Below are positions 1 to 8,740 of a stretch of DNA of 64,000 nt, in pieces. The stretch covers positions 516,955 through 580,954 of the forward strand of contig NZ_JAAORG010000003.1 in assembly GCF_017696055.1 (NCBI RefSeq), written 5' to 3'. The translations under genes were made by a program, and so were the position numbers. The stretch comes from Prochlorococcus marinus XMU1406 (lineage in GTDB: Bacteria; Cyanobacteriota; Cyanobacteriia; PCC-6307; Cyanobiaceae). Every line of letters begins with the position of its first letter. Positions within the stretch are counted from its first letter, which is position 1. The notes below the pieces were generated by a model. It did not search any database and was not told the DNA's origin. It saw only the letters and a list, made by a program, of their open reading frames with translations.

Positions 1-426
1 ATTTTTAGGGTAAGCAACAATTGTCTTAAACCCTTTATCTTTTAGTTTCTTTGCTTGTTTTTTGGCTGATTCATAGCTAGCAAAAGGACCAAAAACAATT
101 CTTTCAATTTTTTTTGGATTTTTGTAGGGAATATCGACCCAGGTAATATTAATCTGTTTTGATTTATACTTAATACCGTTAGACGATATTAGGTTAAGAA
201 AACCTTTATCAGTTGTAAATTCAATATTCTTTTTCTTAGAAAAACTATCATTTTTCCCACCAAGATATTGCTTTAAACCAATTAAAAATTTTCCTTTTTT
301 AATTTCCTTATTTAATTCAACCTTTAGCAAATCTTCTGCTTTTACATTAGAACTAAATTTCGTGTTAATTATTAAAAGAGAAATACAGACTAAAAATAAA
401 TTTAAAAAGGCAAATTTAAATTTCAT
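1..426 (-). CDS. SpoIID/LytB-like protein, N-terminal part (cut by window edge)
   Basis: The reading frame opens with ATG at 426 and runs open to base 1, so only the first 142 residues are visible. They show an N-terminal hydrophobic stretch (about residues 5-24) that looks like a signal peptide, and later a segment reading IERIVFGPFASYESAKKQA, which resembles a SPOR-type repeat. Cyanobacterial proteins related to sporulation protein SpoIID have this kind of N-terminus, and such a gene commonly sits divergently from rpmI in marine picocyanobacteria; that placement is from memory. An export and cell-wall role is inferred. The catalytic SpoIID domain would lie outside the window, so the family call is tentative. 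Confidence 0.55.
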   Translation of the reverse strand, partial: MKFKFAFLNLFLVCISLLIINTKFSSNVKAEDLLKVELNKEIKKGKFLIGLKQYLGGKNDSFSKKKNIEFTTDKGFLNLISSNGIKYKSKQINITWVDIPYKNPKKIERIVFGPFASYESAKKQAKKLKDKGFKTIVAYPKN

Positions 427-483
427 AAGTTAGAACTTTTCTTATCAATTAAAAACTTTAATTTGCGACAATGCGTATAAAGG

Positions 484-498
484 TTTAGATTATCTAAA
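484..498. promoter_or_regulatory. 15-bp palindrome upstream of rpmI
   Basis: TTTAGAT-T-ATCTAAA is a perfect palindrome with 7-bp arms and a one-base centre, 19 bases before the rpmI start, in the divergent gap between the SpoIID-like gene and rpmI. It could be an operator or a chance A+T-rich palindrome. The loop is too small for a good RNA hairpin, so an L20 feedback element is not directly supported. Confidence 0.3.
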
Positions 499-517
499 TT
501 AAACATATCTGACTTAA

Positions 518-715
518 ATGTCTAAACTAAAAACTCGTAAATCAGCTGCCAAAAGATTTAAAGCTACTGCGACGGGTAAATTTATGAGAAGAAGAGCTTT
601 CCATAATCATTTACTTGATCATAAAAGCTCCAAGTTAAAAAGACATCTATCAACAAAAGCAGTAGTTGATGAAAGAGATGCTGATAATGTAAGATTAATG
701 ATTCCATACGCATAA
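518..715 (+). CDS. rpmI: 50S ribosomal protein bL35
   Basis: The product is a 65-residue basic protein of the large ribosomal subunit. The start [20 protein letters not shown] and the [14 protein letters not shown] segment are typical of bL35, and the length is normal for the family. It is followed 28 bases later by rplT, the usual rpmI-rplT pair; infC is not adjacent here. In other bacteria the pair is controlled by L20 binding its own leader; a DNA palindrome lies just upstream, but no L20-type RNA structure was recognised. Confidence 0.97.
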
Positions 716-743
716 ATCTTTAACCAATTTTCATTAGATATTC

Positions 744-1091
744 ATGGCACGCGTAAAAAGAGGCAACATAGCCAGAAAAAGAAGAAACAAAATCTTAAAT
801 CTTGCAAAAGGTTTTAGAGGCGGTAATAAAAATCTTTTCAGAACCGCCAATCAAAGAGTGATGAAAGCTCTTTGTAATGCTTACAGAGATAGAAGAAGAA
901 GAAAAAGAGATTTTAGAAGACTTTGGATTTCTAGAATTAATGCATCTGCGAGAATAAATGGCACAAACTATAGCAAGTTAATAAATGGCATGAAAAATTC
1001 AGAAATTATCATTAACAGAAAAATGCTTGCTCAACTAGCCTTAAACGATCCTAAGTGTTTTGAAAAAATTGTTTCTTCCGTTAGTAGTTAG
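744..1091 (+). CDS. rplT: 50S ribosomal protein bL20
   Basis: This 115-residue, very basic protein starts [18 protein letters not shown] and contains the [15 protein letters not shown] segment of bL20. bL20 binds 23S rRNA early in assembly of the large subunit and in several bacteria represses its own operon. Length and start agree with the family. It is the second gene after rpmI and is probably co-transcribed with it. A TATAAT box in the gap after it suggests that the next two genes can also be transcribed separately. Confidence 0.97.
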   Translation: MARVKRGNIARKRRNKILNLAKGFRGGNKNLFRTANQRVMKALCNAYRDRRRRKRDFRRLWISRINASARINGTNYSKLINGMKNSEIIINRKMLAQLALNDPKCFEKIVSSVSS

Positions 1092-1101
1092 AAAAAAAGA
1101 A

Positions 1102-1107
1102 TATAAT
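1102..1107 (+). promoter_or_regulatory. Possible -10 box before the TPR gene
   Basis: A perfect TATAAT lies in the 37-base gap between rplT and the TPR gene, 21 bases before the ATG. No good -35 box sits at the usual distance, which is common in cyanobacteria. In such A+T-rich DNA a chance match is quite possible. Confidence 0.3.
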
Positions 1108-1128
1108 TTTAAAAAGTAATAATAAGTA

Positions 1129-1686
1129 ATGGAAATTTCTTCCTTTCAATCCTATTTAATAATTCTTTTTGTTGTATTAATAATAATTTCTATTTTTGTA
1201 TTCAGACAATTTCTAAAAACAAGAAATGAAGAATTAAATTTAATAAAATTCGAGCAGAAAGGTCTAGATTCTCTCACTAAAGCTACAGAATTATATGAAT
1301 TTGGATCGATTCAGATAAAAAAAAGACTATATTTTGAAGCAACTAAAACTCTTTTAAAAGCAATTGAAAGTTATGAAAATGAACCTGATGAAGCTAAAGC
1401 CATAATAAATAACGCTTTAGGGTTTTCTTATGCTGCTCAAAATGAATTTCAAAAAGCAATTAAACACTATAACTCTGCAATAAAATCACTCCCAGAATAT
1501 CCTATAGCCCTAAATAACCTCGCATCAGCACAACAGCGTTTACTTGAATACGACTTGGCATATGCAACTTATCAAAAGGTTTTGGTAATAGATCCAAACA
1601 ACAAAACAGCAATTAAAAAAAGTAAGGAGTTAGAAAAAAGAAATAATTACAAACCTTATAAAGGTATTAAAGATAAGGGATTCTAA
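1129..1686 (+). CDS. Membrane-anchored TPR-repeat protein
   Basis: The product has 185 residues. One strongly hydrophobic segment lies at about residues 8-27, followed by a charged linker and then tetratricopeptide repeats from about residue 53 to 165 (for example [20 protein letters not shown] and [20 protein letters not shown]). TPRs are protein-interaction scaffolds, so this is most likely an inner-membrane-anchored adaptor with a soluble repeat domain. The partner cannot be inferred. The stop is 2 bases from the ATG of thiG, so the two are probably co-translated, but no functional link between them is known to me. Confidence 0.8.
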   Translation: MEISSFQSYLIILFVVLIIISIFVFRQFLKTRNEELNLIKFEQKGLDSLTKATELYEFGSIQIKKRLYFEATKTLLKAIESYENEPDEAKAIINNALGFSYAAQNEFQKAIKHYNSAIKSLPEYPIALNNLASAQQRLLEYDLAYATYQKVLVIDPNNKTAIKKSKELEKRNNYKPYKGIKDKGF

Positions 1687-1688
1687 AT

Positions 1689-2492
1689 ATGAAAAATTAT
1701 TCATCTCTACTAATTGGGGGGAAACAATTTTCCAGTAGATTAATGGTAGGTACTGGCAAATACAAATCTACTCAAGATATGGTAGAAAGTTTGTCAAATT
1801 CTGAAACAGAAATCATAACCGTAGCTGTTAGAAGAATTCAAAATGATCAGACCGGAGAAAATTTACTCGAAAAAATAAACTGGAAAAAATACTGGATGCT
1901 TCCTAATACAGCTGGTTGTGTTAATTCCGATGAGGCAGTCAGAATAGCAATTTTGGGAAGAGAACTTGCAAAATTGTCTGGTCAAGAAGAAAATAATTTT
2001 GTGAAGTTAGAAGTAATTCCTGACAAAAAGTATTTGCTACCAGATCCAATAGAAACACTTAAAGCAGCCGAAATTTTAATTAAAAAGGGTTTTTCTGTAC
2101 TTCCCTATATCAATGCAGATCCTATTCTTGCAAAAAGATTGGAAGAAATAGGATGTGCAACTGTTATGCCATTAGGCTCGCCTATTGGCTCCGGGCAAGG
2201 TTTATTAAATTTATCAAACATAGAGATAATTATTGAGAATGCAAAAGTTCCAGTAATAATTGACGCAGGAATTGGGGTGCCAAGTGAAGCTTCTCAAGCT
2301 ATGGAACTTGGAGCTGATGGTGTCTTAATCAATAGTGCAATAGCACAAGCTGAAAATCCTCCTCTAATGGCTCAAGCAATCAATTATGGTGTAAAAGCTG
2401 GCAGGCAATCTTTTCTGGCAGGCAGAATAAAAAAACAAGACTTTGCTGTAGCAAGTTCACCGGAAAAAAACATCTCTAATTCTCTAAATTGA
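1689..2492 (+). CDS. thiG: Thiazole synthase ThiG
   Basis: ThiG makes the thiazole phosphate part of thiamine from 1-deoxyxylulose 5-phosphate, dehydroglycine and the ThiS thiocarboxylate. The 267-residue protein has the expected GTGKY segment near residue 21, ITVAVRRI near 43, and the phosphate-binding [12 protein letters not shown] segment near 161, in a TIM-barrel of normal length. It begins 2 bases after the TPR gene. No thiamine riboswitch was recognised upstream. Dehydroglycine would come from ThiH or a ThiO-type glycine oxidase; a ThiO-like candidate is at 46411-47493. Confidence 0.95.
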   Translation: MKNYSSLLIGGKQFSSRLMVGTGKYKSTQDMVESLSNSETEIITVAVRRIQNDQTGENLLEKINWKKYWMLPNTAGCVNSDEAVRIAILGRELAKLSGQEENNFVKLEVIPDKKYLLPDPIETLKAAEILIKKGFSVLPYINADPILAKRLEEIGCATVMPLGSPIGSGQGLLNLSNIEIIIENAKVPVIIDAGIGVPSEASQAMELGADGVLINSAIAQAENPPLMAQAINYGVKAGRQSFLAGRIKKQDFAVASSPEKNISNSLN

Positions 2493-2648
2493 GCAAAGTT
2501 TAAAAAGAGAGTAAAACTTATTATTTGATTTTATTTATCGTATTAAGAAAAAAGATTTGAAACTATTTACAATGTTTTTTCGCAAATTGGAAGCACACTG
2601 TAGTAATTTAATAAATATATTATGAATCTATTAATTCTGGAGTTCTGA

Positions 2649-3842
2649 GTGAAAGTTATTGTTCTAGGTGGAGATGGTTTTTGCGGTTGGCCTTGTGCGG
2701 TGAATTTAGCAGATCAAAATCATGAAGTAATTATTGTCGACAATTTAAGTCGTAGAAAAATTGATATTGACCTAGAGGTAGAATCTCTAACTCCAATTGC
2801 TTCGATCACAGAACGACTTTCTGCATGGGAGGAGATTGGAGGTAAGCCTATGAAATTTATAAACATGGATATCTCTAAACAATATCAAAAATTACTCAAT
2901 TTGCTCATTAATGAAAAACCTGATTCTGTGATCCATTTTGCGGAACAAAGAGCAGCGCCTTACTCGATGAAATCAAGTTTTACCAAAAGATATACAGTAG
3001 ATAATAATGTTAATGGTACTCACAACCTTCTTGCTGCAATAGTAGAAAGTAATTTAGATATTCATGTTATACATTTAGGAACAATGGGAGTTTACGGATA
3101 TGGATCACATAGAGGTGCAACAATTCCAGAAGGTTATCTAAAAGTTGAAGTTCCACAACCAGATGGAAGCCGCTTTGAAGAAGAAATATTACACCCTGCA
3201 AGTCCAGGTAGTGTTTACCATATGACTAAAACTTTAGATCAATTATTATTTCTTTACTACAACAAAAATGATCTTGTAAGGATTACTGATCTACATCAAG
3301 GAATTGTTTGGGGAACAAATACAGAAGCAACTTTAAAAGATCCTAGATTAACAAACCGATTTGACTATGACGGAGATTATGGAACTGTTCTAAACAGATT
3401 TCTAATGCAAGCTGCAATTGGATATCCATTAAGTGTTCATGGTACAGGAGGTCAAACAAGAGCCTTTATACATATAAAAGACTCTGTAAAATGTGTACAA
3501 ATTGCTCTTGAAAATCCTCCAAAACCTGGAGAGAGAGTTAAAATCTTTAATCAAATGACTGAGAGTCATCAAGTTGGAGAACTAGCTAAAAAAGTTGCGT
3601 CTCTGACAGGTGCTAAAATCAATTATTTACCAAATCCAAGGAATGAAGCAGTAGAAAATGATCTAATTGTTGATAACAAATGCTTTATAGAATTAGGTTT
3701 AAACCCAACAACTCTTGATAATGGTTTATTAGAAGAAGTTGTTGAAGTTGCTAAAAAATACTCCAATAGATGTGATCTTAAGCGCATACCCTGTGTTTCA
3801 TCCTGGACTAAAAAACAAGCTGAGGCTATAAAGACTAATTAA
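2649..3842 (+). CDS. sqdB: UDP-sulfoquinovose synthase SqdB
   Basis: SqdB converts UDP-glucose and sulfite to UDP-sulfoquinovose, the head-group donor for the thylakoid sulfolipid SQDG. The 397-residue protein is an extended short-chain dehydrogenase: NAD-binding GGDGFCGWPC at about residues 7-16, the TMGVYG segment near 145, and the YHMTK catalytic pair near 181-185. The start is GTG at 2649, supported by GGAG at 2639-2642 and by homology beginning MKVIVLGGDG. It is followed 27 bases later by sqdX, forming the sulfolipid pair. Sulfolipids let phosphate-starved picocyanobacteria save phosphorus (established knowledge). Confidence 0.96.
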   Translation: MKVIVLGGDGFCGWPCAVNLADQNHEVIIVDNLSRRKIDIDLEVESLTPIASITERLSAWEEIGGKPMKFINMDISKQYQKLLNLLINEKPDSVIHFAEQRAAPYSMKSSFTKRYTVDNNVNGTHNLLAAIVESNLDIHVIHLGTMGVYGYGSHRGATIPEGYLKVEVPQPDGSRFEEEILHPASPGSVYHMTKTLDQLLFLYYNKNDLVRITDLHQGIVWGTNTEATLKDPRLTNRFDYDGDYGTVLNRFLMQAAIGYPLSVHGTGGQTRAFIHIKDSVKCVQIALENPPKPGERVKIFNQMTESHQVGELAKKVASLTGAKINYLPNPRNEAVENDLIVDNKCFIELGLNPTTLDNGLLEEVVEVAKKYSNRCDLKRIPCVSSWTKKQAEAIKTN

Positions 3843-3869
3843 AATTTCTGAAATAATAACCTTAAGAAA

Positions 3870-5003
3870 GTGAAAATTGCATTGTTTACTGAAACTTTTT
3901 TACCTAAAGTTGACGGCATAGTCACAAGACTGACAAAAACGATTGAATTTTTAATAAAAAATGGCGATGAAGTTATAATTTTTTGTCCAGAGGGTTGTCC
4001 AGAATCATATATGGGTGCAACTGTAGTTGGAGTCGCGGCAATGCCATTACCTTTATACCCAGAGTTGAAGCTTGGTTTACCTGGTCCTGCAGTTTCAGAT
4101 AAGTTAGAAAAATTTAATCCAGATTTGATACATGTTGTTAATCCAGCTGTACTTGGCTTAGGTGGCATATGGTTGGCGAAAACTAATAACATTCCTTTAA
4201 TTGCTAGTTACCATACTCATCTTCCAAAATATCTGGAACATTACGGTATGGGTATGTTAGAGCCACTATTGTGGGAATTACTCAAAGCAGCTCATAATCA
4301 AGCCTTGTTAAACTTATGTACTTCTACCGCTATGGTAAATGAGTTAAAAGATAAAGGTATTCAAAGGACTGCTCTGTGGCAAAGGGGAGTAGATACTTAC
4401 AGTTTCCGACCAGATTTGAGAAGTGAGAAAATGAGAGAAAAATTATTTGGTAAATTTAAAGACGCTAATTACTTATTAATTTATGTAGGAAGATTATCAG
4501 CAGAAAAACAAATTGAGAGAATTAAACCAGTATTAGAAAGTATCCCTAATGCTTGCCTAGCACTTGTAGGTGACGGACCATATAGAAACCAGCTTGAAAA
4601 AATATTCGAAAATACCAAGACTAATTTCATAGGATATTTATCTGGCGATGAACTTGCTAGCGCCTATGCCTCTGGAGATATATTTTTATTTCCATCTAGT
4701 ACAGAAACACTTGGGTTAGTTTTACTAGAAGCAATGGCGGCAGGATGTCCAGTGATCGGAGCCAACAAGGGGGGGATTCCAGATATTATTAGCGATGGAA
4801 TTAATGGTTGTTTATATGATCCTGATGAAAAAGATAATGGGGAACAAAGTTTGATCGAAGCGACAAAAAAAATTCTAGAGAATGAAGATAAAAGAGAAGT
4901 TATGAGGAAAGAAGCACGAAACGAAGCACAAAAATGGGATTGGAATCAAGCAACGTTACAACTGCAAAATTATTATTCAGATACTCTCAAAGAAATAGAG
5001 TGA
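3870..5003 (+). CDS. sqdX: Sulfoquinovosyltransferase SqdX
   Basis: This family GT4 glycosyltransferase moves sulfoquinovose from UDP-sulfoquinovose to diacylglycerol, the last step of SQDG synthesis at the membrane. Of its 377 residues, the N-terminal half has the ETFLPKVDGIVTRL acceptor-side start and the C-terminal half the donor-binding segments VGDGPYRNQLE and SSTETLGLVLLEAMAAGCPV. It uses a GTG start, as does the preceding sqdB, which confirms the pair. The next gene runs toward it with only 12 bases between the stops. Confidence 0.95.
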   Translation: MKIALFTETFLPKVDGIVTRLTKTIEFLIKNGDEVIIFCPEGCPESYMGATVVGVAAMPLPLYPELKLGLPGPAVSDKLEKFNPDLIHVVNPAVLGLGGIWLAKTNNIPLIASYHTHLPKYLEHYGMGMLEPLLWELLKAAHNQALLNLCTSTAMVNELKDKGIQRTALWQRGVDTYSFRPDLRSEKMREKLFGKFKDANYLLIYVGRLSAEKQIERIKPVLESIPNACLALVGDGPYRNQLEKIFENTKTNFIGYLSGDELASAYASGDIFLFPSSTETLGLVLLEAMAAGCPVIGANKGGIPDIISDGINGCLYDPDEKDNGEQSLIEATKKILENEDKREVMRKEARNEAQKWDWNQATLQLQNYYSDTLKEIE

Positions 5004-5015
5004 AGGTAATCTTAA

Positions 5016-5264
5016 TTATGCTACGTGTGGAGGCGTAGGACTACTATACGAACTTAAAGGAAGTATTAGAGTAGCGATATTTTGATTCTTTTCAGGCCTT
5101 TTTTTCTTTGAGAATTTTTTACCAAAAGGCACTCTAATGACATTAGTTCCCTCAATGGAACAAATATTTGGGTTATCTCCTGAAAAATTATTGACAAAAT
5201 TTGGTAATTCTAAGTTTTTAACTGGCAGATGCCTAACATTACCAGATTTAAAATCTTTGGTCAT
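5016..5264 (-). CDS. Small conserved-looking protein, function unknown
   Basis: An 82-residue protein begins MTKDFKSGNVRHLPVKN and ends in a proline-rich SSYSSPTPPHVA. It has no membrane segment or signal peptide, and I recognise no domain. The basic KKFSKKKRPEKNQN segment near residue 50 is the only notable feature. I prefer this strand to the overlapping plus-strand frame (5137-5319) because the latter starts inside this gene and runs into the A+T-rich gap. It converges with sqdX at 12 bases. It could be a picocyanobacterial family protein; I cannot assign a function. Confidence 0.6.
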   Translation of the reverse strand: MTKDFKSGNVRHLPVKNLELPNFVNNFSGDNPNICSIEGTNVIRVPFGKKFSKKKRPEKNQNIATLILPLSSYSSPTPPHVA

Positions 5265-5378
5265 AGCTTCAAATACCCCAAAAAATTTGATGCTCGAATA
5301 TTTTAATAAAAAAATTTAAAAAAATTCTATAAGAAAATATTAAATTTTTATTCACATTGATAATAACTAAGTAAATAC

Positions 5379-5394
5379 AAGGACGCTAGTCCTT
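5379..5394 (-). terminator. Hairpin at the 3' end of gcvP
   Basis: On the minus strand, AAGGAC and GTCCTT pair as a 6-bp stem around a TAGC loop, starting at the gcvP stop codon and followed by a partly T-rich stretch (TGTATTT). This fits a weak intrinsic terminator for the gcv operon. The T run is short, so it could instead be an mRNA 3'-end stabilising hairpin. Confidence 0.4.
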
Positions 5395-8303
5395 TAAGCA
5401 CATTTTTTTTCTTCGAAGGTTTCTGCTTGATTTACATTGCAAGAACAAATTAAATTGCGATCGCCATATGCATTATTAATCCTAGAAACTGAAGACCAAA
5501 ACTTGATAGATGTTGGAGTTTTATAAGGAAAAGAAGCTTTTTCCTTTGAGTAAGGATAATCCCAATCATCAGAAATTAACTCTTTAAGCGTATGGGGAGC
5601 ATTGCTTATTACATTATTGTTCTTTAATTCAATATTTTTTTCTATTTCGCTGATTTCTTCTCCAATCAATAGCATAGCCTCACAAAATCTATCCAGTTCA
5701 ACCAAACTTTCACTTTCAGTGGGCTCTATCATTATGGTCTCTGGCACTGGCCAACTTATAGTTGGGGCATGAAAACTATAGTCAATTAATCGTTTAGCTA
5801 AATCATTAACACTCAAACCAGTTTTGGATTTTAAATCTCTAAAATCTAAAATACATTCATGTGCGACAAAATTATTTTTTCCTTTATAAAGAATCTTGAA
5901 TTTATGCTTTAAAGAATGCGCAATATAATTTGCAGATAAAATTGCATGCGCAGTTGCTTTCCTTAAACCACTAAGACCAGCCATTTTTATGTACATCCAA
6001 CTTATTGGAAGAATACTTGCACTCCCATGATTAGCAGAAGATACGTAATTAGAACTATTAGATAAATTATTATCCATTAAAGAATGAGTAGGAAGAAATG
6101 GGCTTAAAATTTCTGAAGCAGCAACTGGTCCTACACCTGGACCACCACCTCCATGGGGAATGCAGAATGTTTTATGTAAATTCAAATGACAAACATCAAC
6201 ACCATAATTACCTGGCTTGCATAATCCAACCTGAGCGTTCAAATTCGCTCCATCTAAATAGACAAATCCTCCAACAGAGTGAATTAAGTCACATATCTTT
6301 CTGATTTGTAATTCAAAAACTCCATGAGTAGATGGATAAGTCAACATAAGAGCCCCTATTTGGTTATCAAATTTCTTGACCTTGATCGACAAATCTTGGA
6401 AATCAATATTTCCTTCGTCATCACATTCAACAGTTAACACATCAAAACCTGCCATAACTGCACTAGCAGGGTTTGTTCCATGAGCACTTTTAGGAATTAA
6501 ACATTTTTTTCTTAACAGTTCACCTTTTGATTCAAAATAAGAATTTATTGCCAATAAACCTGCAAACTCTCCTTGAGAGCCTGCATTTGGTTGAAAAGAA
6601 ACTGATTTTAAACCAACAATATCACTTATCCATTTTTCTAGGTCAGAAATGATTTTTGAATAGCCTTTAGTTTGATCTGGTGGGGAAAAAGGATGAATAG
6701 AAGATAAATTAGCCCAAGAAACTGGATTTAATTCTGCTGCAGAATTTAACTTCATGGTACAGCTTCCCAATGGCATCATCCCATCTACCAAAGAAAAATC
6801 TTTTTCTGCAAGTCGGAATATATATCTCATTAATTCAGTTTCACTTTGGTAATTTGTGAATATATCTTGCTTCATCCATGCACTAGATCTCAAAGCTAAA
6901 CTTTCAAGATTAAATACTTTATCAAATTTTATATGCTCTAAATCTTCTACTTTTTCTATAAGGTTTGCTATGAAAGTCAAAATATCTTTGATTTCTTTTT
7001 CATTACTAAGCTCATCTAAAGAGATCCCAAAGCCAGTTGAATTTTCAATAGTTGATCCCAGCGGCAAAATTCTTAAGTTATAGCCATTTTTTAAAGCTTC
7101 ATTATGGATCCTCTGGGAGTGCTCAGAATAAACATCAACACTATCAAATCTAATCCCATCAGGAATATCAAAACCTAAAGAAGCTAAACTTGATTCTAAA
7201 TTTATTCTCAACTCCACTAATCTCTTAGCAATTTGCGTTAATCCAGAGGGTCCATGATAAATAGCATAAAAAGAAGAAATTATGGCTAACAAAGATTGAG
7301 CAGTACAAATATTACTAGTGGCCTTTTCCCTTCTAATATGTTGCTCTCTTGTTTGCAAAGCTAGTCTTAGAGACTTTTCTCCATTTTTAGATAGAGTTTG
7401 CCCAACAATTCTTCCGGGTATCAACCTTTTATATTTTTCGCTACAAGCAAAATATGCTGCATGGGGGCCACCAAAACCCATTGGAACTCCAAATCTTTGC
7501 ATACTGCCCACTGCTACATCAACACCAAATTCAGAAATTGGTTTAATCAAAACTTGTGCCAGTGGATCAAGACATGTCGTAACAATAATTTCTGATCTAT
7601 GTGCTTGGGATATTAAGAATGTCGGATCATATAATTCCCCATTTTTACCAGGTAATTGCAACAACATTCCAAAAACATCATCATGATTAGGAAGATTACT
7701 TTGAGTAAAGCGTTTTAAGGATATTCCCAAAGGTTTTGCTCTGGTTTGTAGAACATTAAAAGTATGATCAAAAACATTTGATTCCACTAAGTACACTTTT
7801 GAAGATTTATTTTTTCTTGCGGAAAAACTCATGGCCATAGCTTCTGCAGCAGCAGTACCCTCATCTAACAAAGATGCATTGGCGACAGGGAATCCTGTTA
7901 GTTCACAAACAATAGTCTGAAAATTAAATAGAGCTTCTAATCTTCCTTGTGCAATTTCTGCTTGATATGGAGTATAAGACGTGTACCACCTTGGATTTTC
8001 AAGAACATGTCTTTGGATTACTTTAGGCATGTGATTGTCATAATAACCAAGGCCTATTAGTGATCTCATTTTAGTATTTTTATTCGCAATCTCTTCTAAT
8101 TCATTTAAAGCCTCAATTTCTGAACAACCTTGGGGCAATATTTCTGAAGATTTATCTTTAAGCTGAATATCTTCAGGAATAACTTGATTTATAAATTGAT
8201 CAATATTATTAAAACCAAGCTTGTTCAACATAATTCTTTCATCATTATCTCCTAAGCCAAGATGCCTATCTATAAACAAATCAGACCCAAATTTGGATGT
8301 CAT
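5394..8303 (-). CDS. gcvP: Glycine dehydrogenase (decarboxylating), P protein
   Basis: GcvP decarboxylates glycine with pyridoxal phosphate and passes the aminomethyl group to the lipoyl arm of GcvH. At 969 residues it has the full length of the single-chain P protein. The N-terminal half has DRHLGLGDNDER at about residue 12, the glycine-rich PMGFGGPHAAYFA segment near 274, and the C-terminal half has the PLP-lysine segment HLNLHKTFCIPHGGGGPGVG near 700. It lies 45 bases downstream of gcvH in the same operon. In a photosynthetic cell this complex recycles glycine from photorespiratory glycolate. gcvT is separate, at 26174-27286. Confidence 0.98.
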   Translation of the reverse strand: MTSKFGSDLFIDRHLGLGDNDERIMLNKLGFNNIDQFINQVIPEDIQLKDKSSEILPQGCSEIEALNELEEIANKNTKMRSLIGLGYYDNHMPKVIQRHVLENPRWYTSYTPYQAEIAQGRLEALFNFQTIVCELTGFPVANASLLDEGTAAAEAMAMSFSARKNKSSKVYLVESNVFDHTFNVLQTRAKPLGISLKRFTQSNLPNHDDVFGMLLQLPGKNGELYDPTFLISQAHRSEIIVTTCLDPLAQVLIKPISEFGVDVAVGSMQRFGVPMGFGGPHAAYFACSEKYKRLIPGRIVGQTLSKNGEKSLRLALQTREQHIRREKATSNICTAQSLLAIISSFYAIYHGPSGLTQIAKRLVELRINLESSLASLGFDIPDGIRFDSVDVYSEHSQRIHNEALKNGYNLRILPLGSTIENSTGFGISLDELSNEKEIKDILTFIANLIEKVEDLEHIKFDKVFNLESLALRSSAWMKQDIFTNYQSETELMRYIFRLAEKDFSLVDGMMPLGSCTMKLNSAAELNPVSWANLSSIHPFSPPDQTKGYSKIISDLEKWISDIVGLKSVSFQPNAGSQGEFAGLLAINSYFESKGELLRKKCLIPKSAHGTNPASAVMAGFDVLTVECDDEGNIDFQDLSIKVKKFDNQIGALMLTYPSTHGVFELQIRKICDLIHSVGGFVYLDGANLNAQVGLCKPGNYGVDVCHLNLHKTFCIPHGGGGPGVGPVAASEILSPFLPTHSLMDNNLSNSSNYVSSANHGSASILPISWMYIKMAGLSGLRKATAHAILSANYIAHSLKHKFKILYKGKNNFVAHECILDFRDLKSKTGLSVNDLAKRLIDYSFHAPTISWPVPETIMIEPTESESLVELDRFCEAMLLIGEEISEIEKNIELKNNNVISNAPHTLKELISDDWDYPYSKEKASFPYKTPTSIKFWSSVSRINNAYGDRNLICSCNVNQAETFEEKKCA

Positions 8304-8348
8304 ATTAAAATATTTTTCTTTAAAATAGCTCTTTTTAAAAAGTTTGCC

Positions 8349-8738
8349 TTATTTTGGTACAACCTTTGTTTGATATTCCTCAGAAGTCATCAAATCAGCA
8401 ATTGATGCTTTTGATTCTGGTTTCAAAATGACTAACCAACCGTCTCCAATCGGATCATTCTGTAAAAGCTCAGGGTTCTCAATAACACTTTCATTTACAG
8501 ATACTATTTCCCCTGAAAAAGGCAGATAGACTTCCTCAACCGCCTTAACTGATTCTATTGTTCCAAAAGTCTCGCCTTTCTCTAAAGTCGCCCCTTGATC
8601 AGCTAATTCAACAAAAACAATATCTCCTAATTGATCTATAGCGAATTCACTAACTCCAATTTTTAATAATCCATTTTCTTCCAAGACATATTCATGAGTA
8701 TCAGCATAGTTGAGGTTGTCTGGAAACTTGTAAGACAT
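8349..8738 (-). CDS. gcvH: Glycine cleavage H protein
   Basis: GcvH is the lipoyl carrier that shuttles the aminomethyl group between GcvP, GcvT and the lipoamide dehydrogenase. The 129-residue protein contains the lipoylation segment GTIESVKAVEEVYLP with its lysine near residue 64, followed by the GEIVSVNE turn. Length and start are normal for the family. It begins 2 bases after the stop of the aluminium-resistance-family gene and is followed by gcvP, so the genes are almost certainly one transcript. Confidence 0.97.
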   Translation of the reverse strand: MSYKFPDNLNYADTHEYVLEENGLLKIGVSEFAIDQLGDIVFVELADQGATLEKGETFGTIESVKAVEEVYLPFSGEIVSVNESVIENPELLQNDPIGDGWLVILKPESKASIADLMTSEEYQTKVVPK

Positions 8739-8740
8739 GA

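Noticed and set aside
2496..2519. AAGTTT/AAACTT inverted repeat after thiG as terminator
   Set aside because: Six weak pairs with a 12-base loop and no clear T tract; likely chance in this composition.
3839..4192. 117-codon minus-strand frame over the start of sqdX
   Set aside because: It is antisense to sqdX, whose frame carries clear glycosyltransferase motifs.
5137..5319. 60-codon plus-strand frame opposite the small gene at 5016-5264
   Set aside because: The minus-strand frame has the better protein composition, and this one ends in A+T-rich intergenic sequence.
7318..7686. 122-codon plus-strand frame inside gcvP
   Set aside because: It lies wholly antisense to a well-conserved part of gcvP and has no family-like features.
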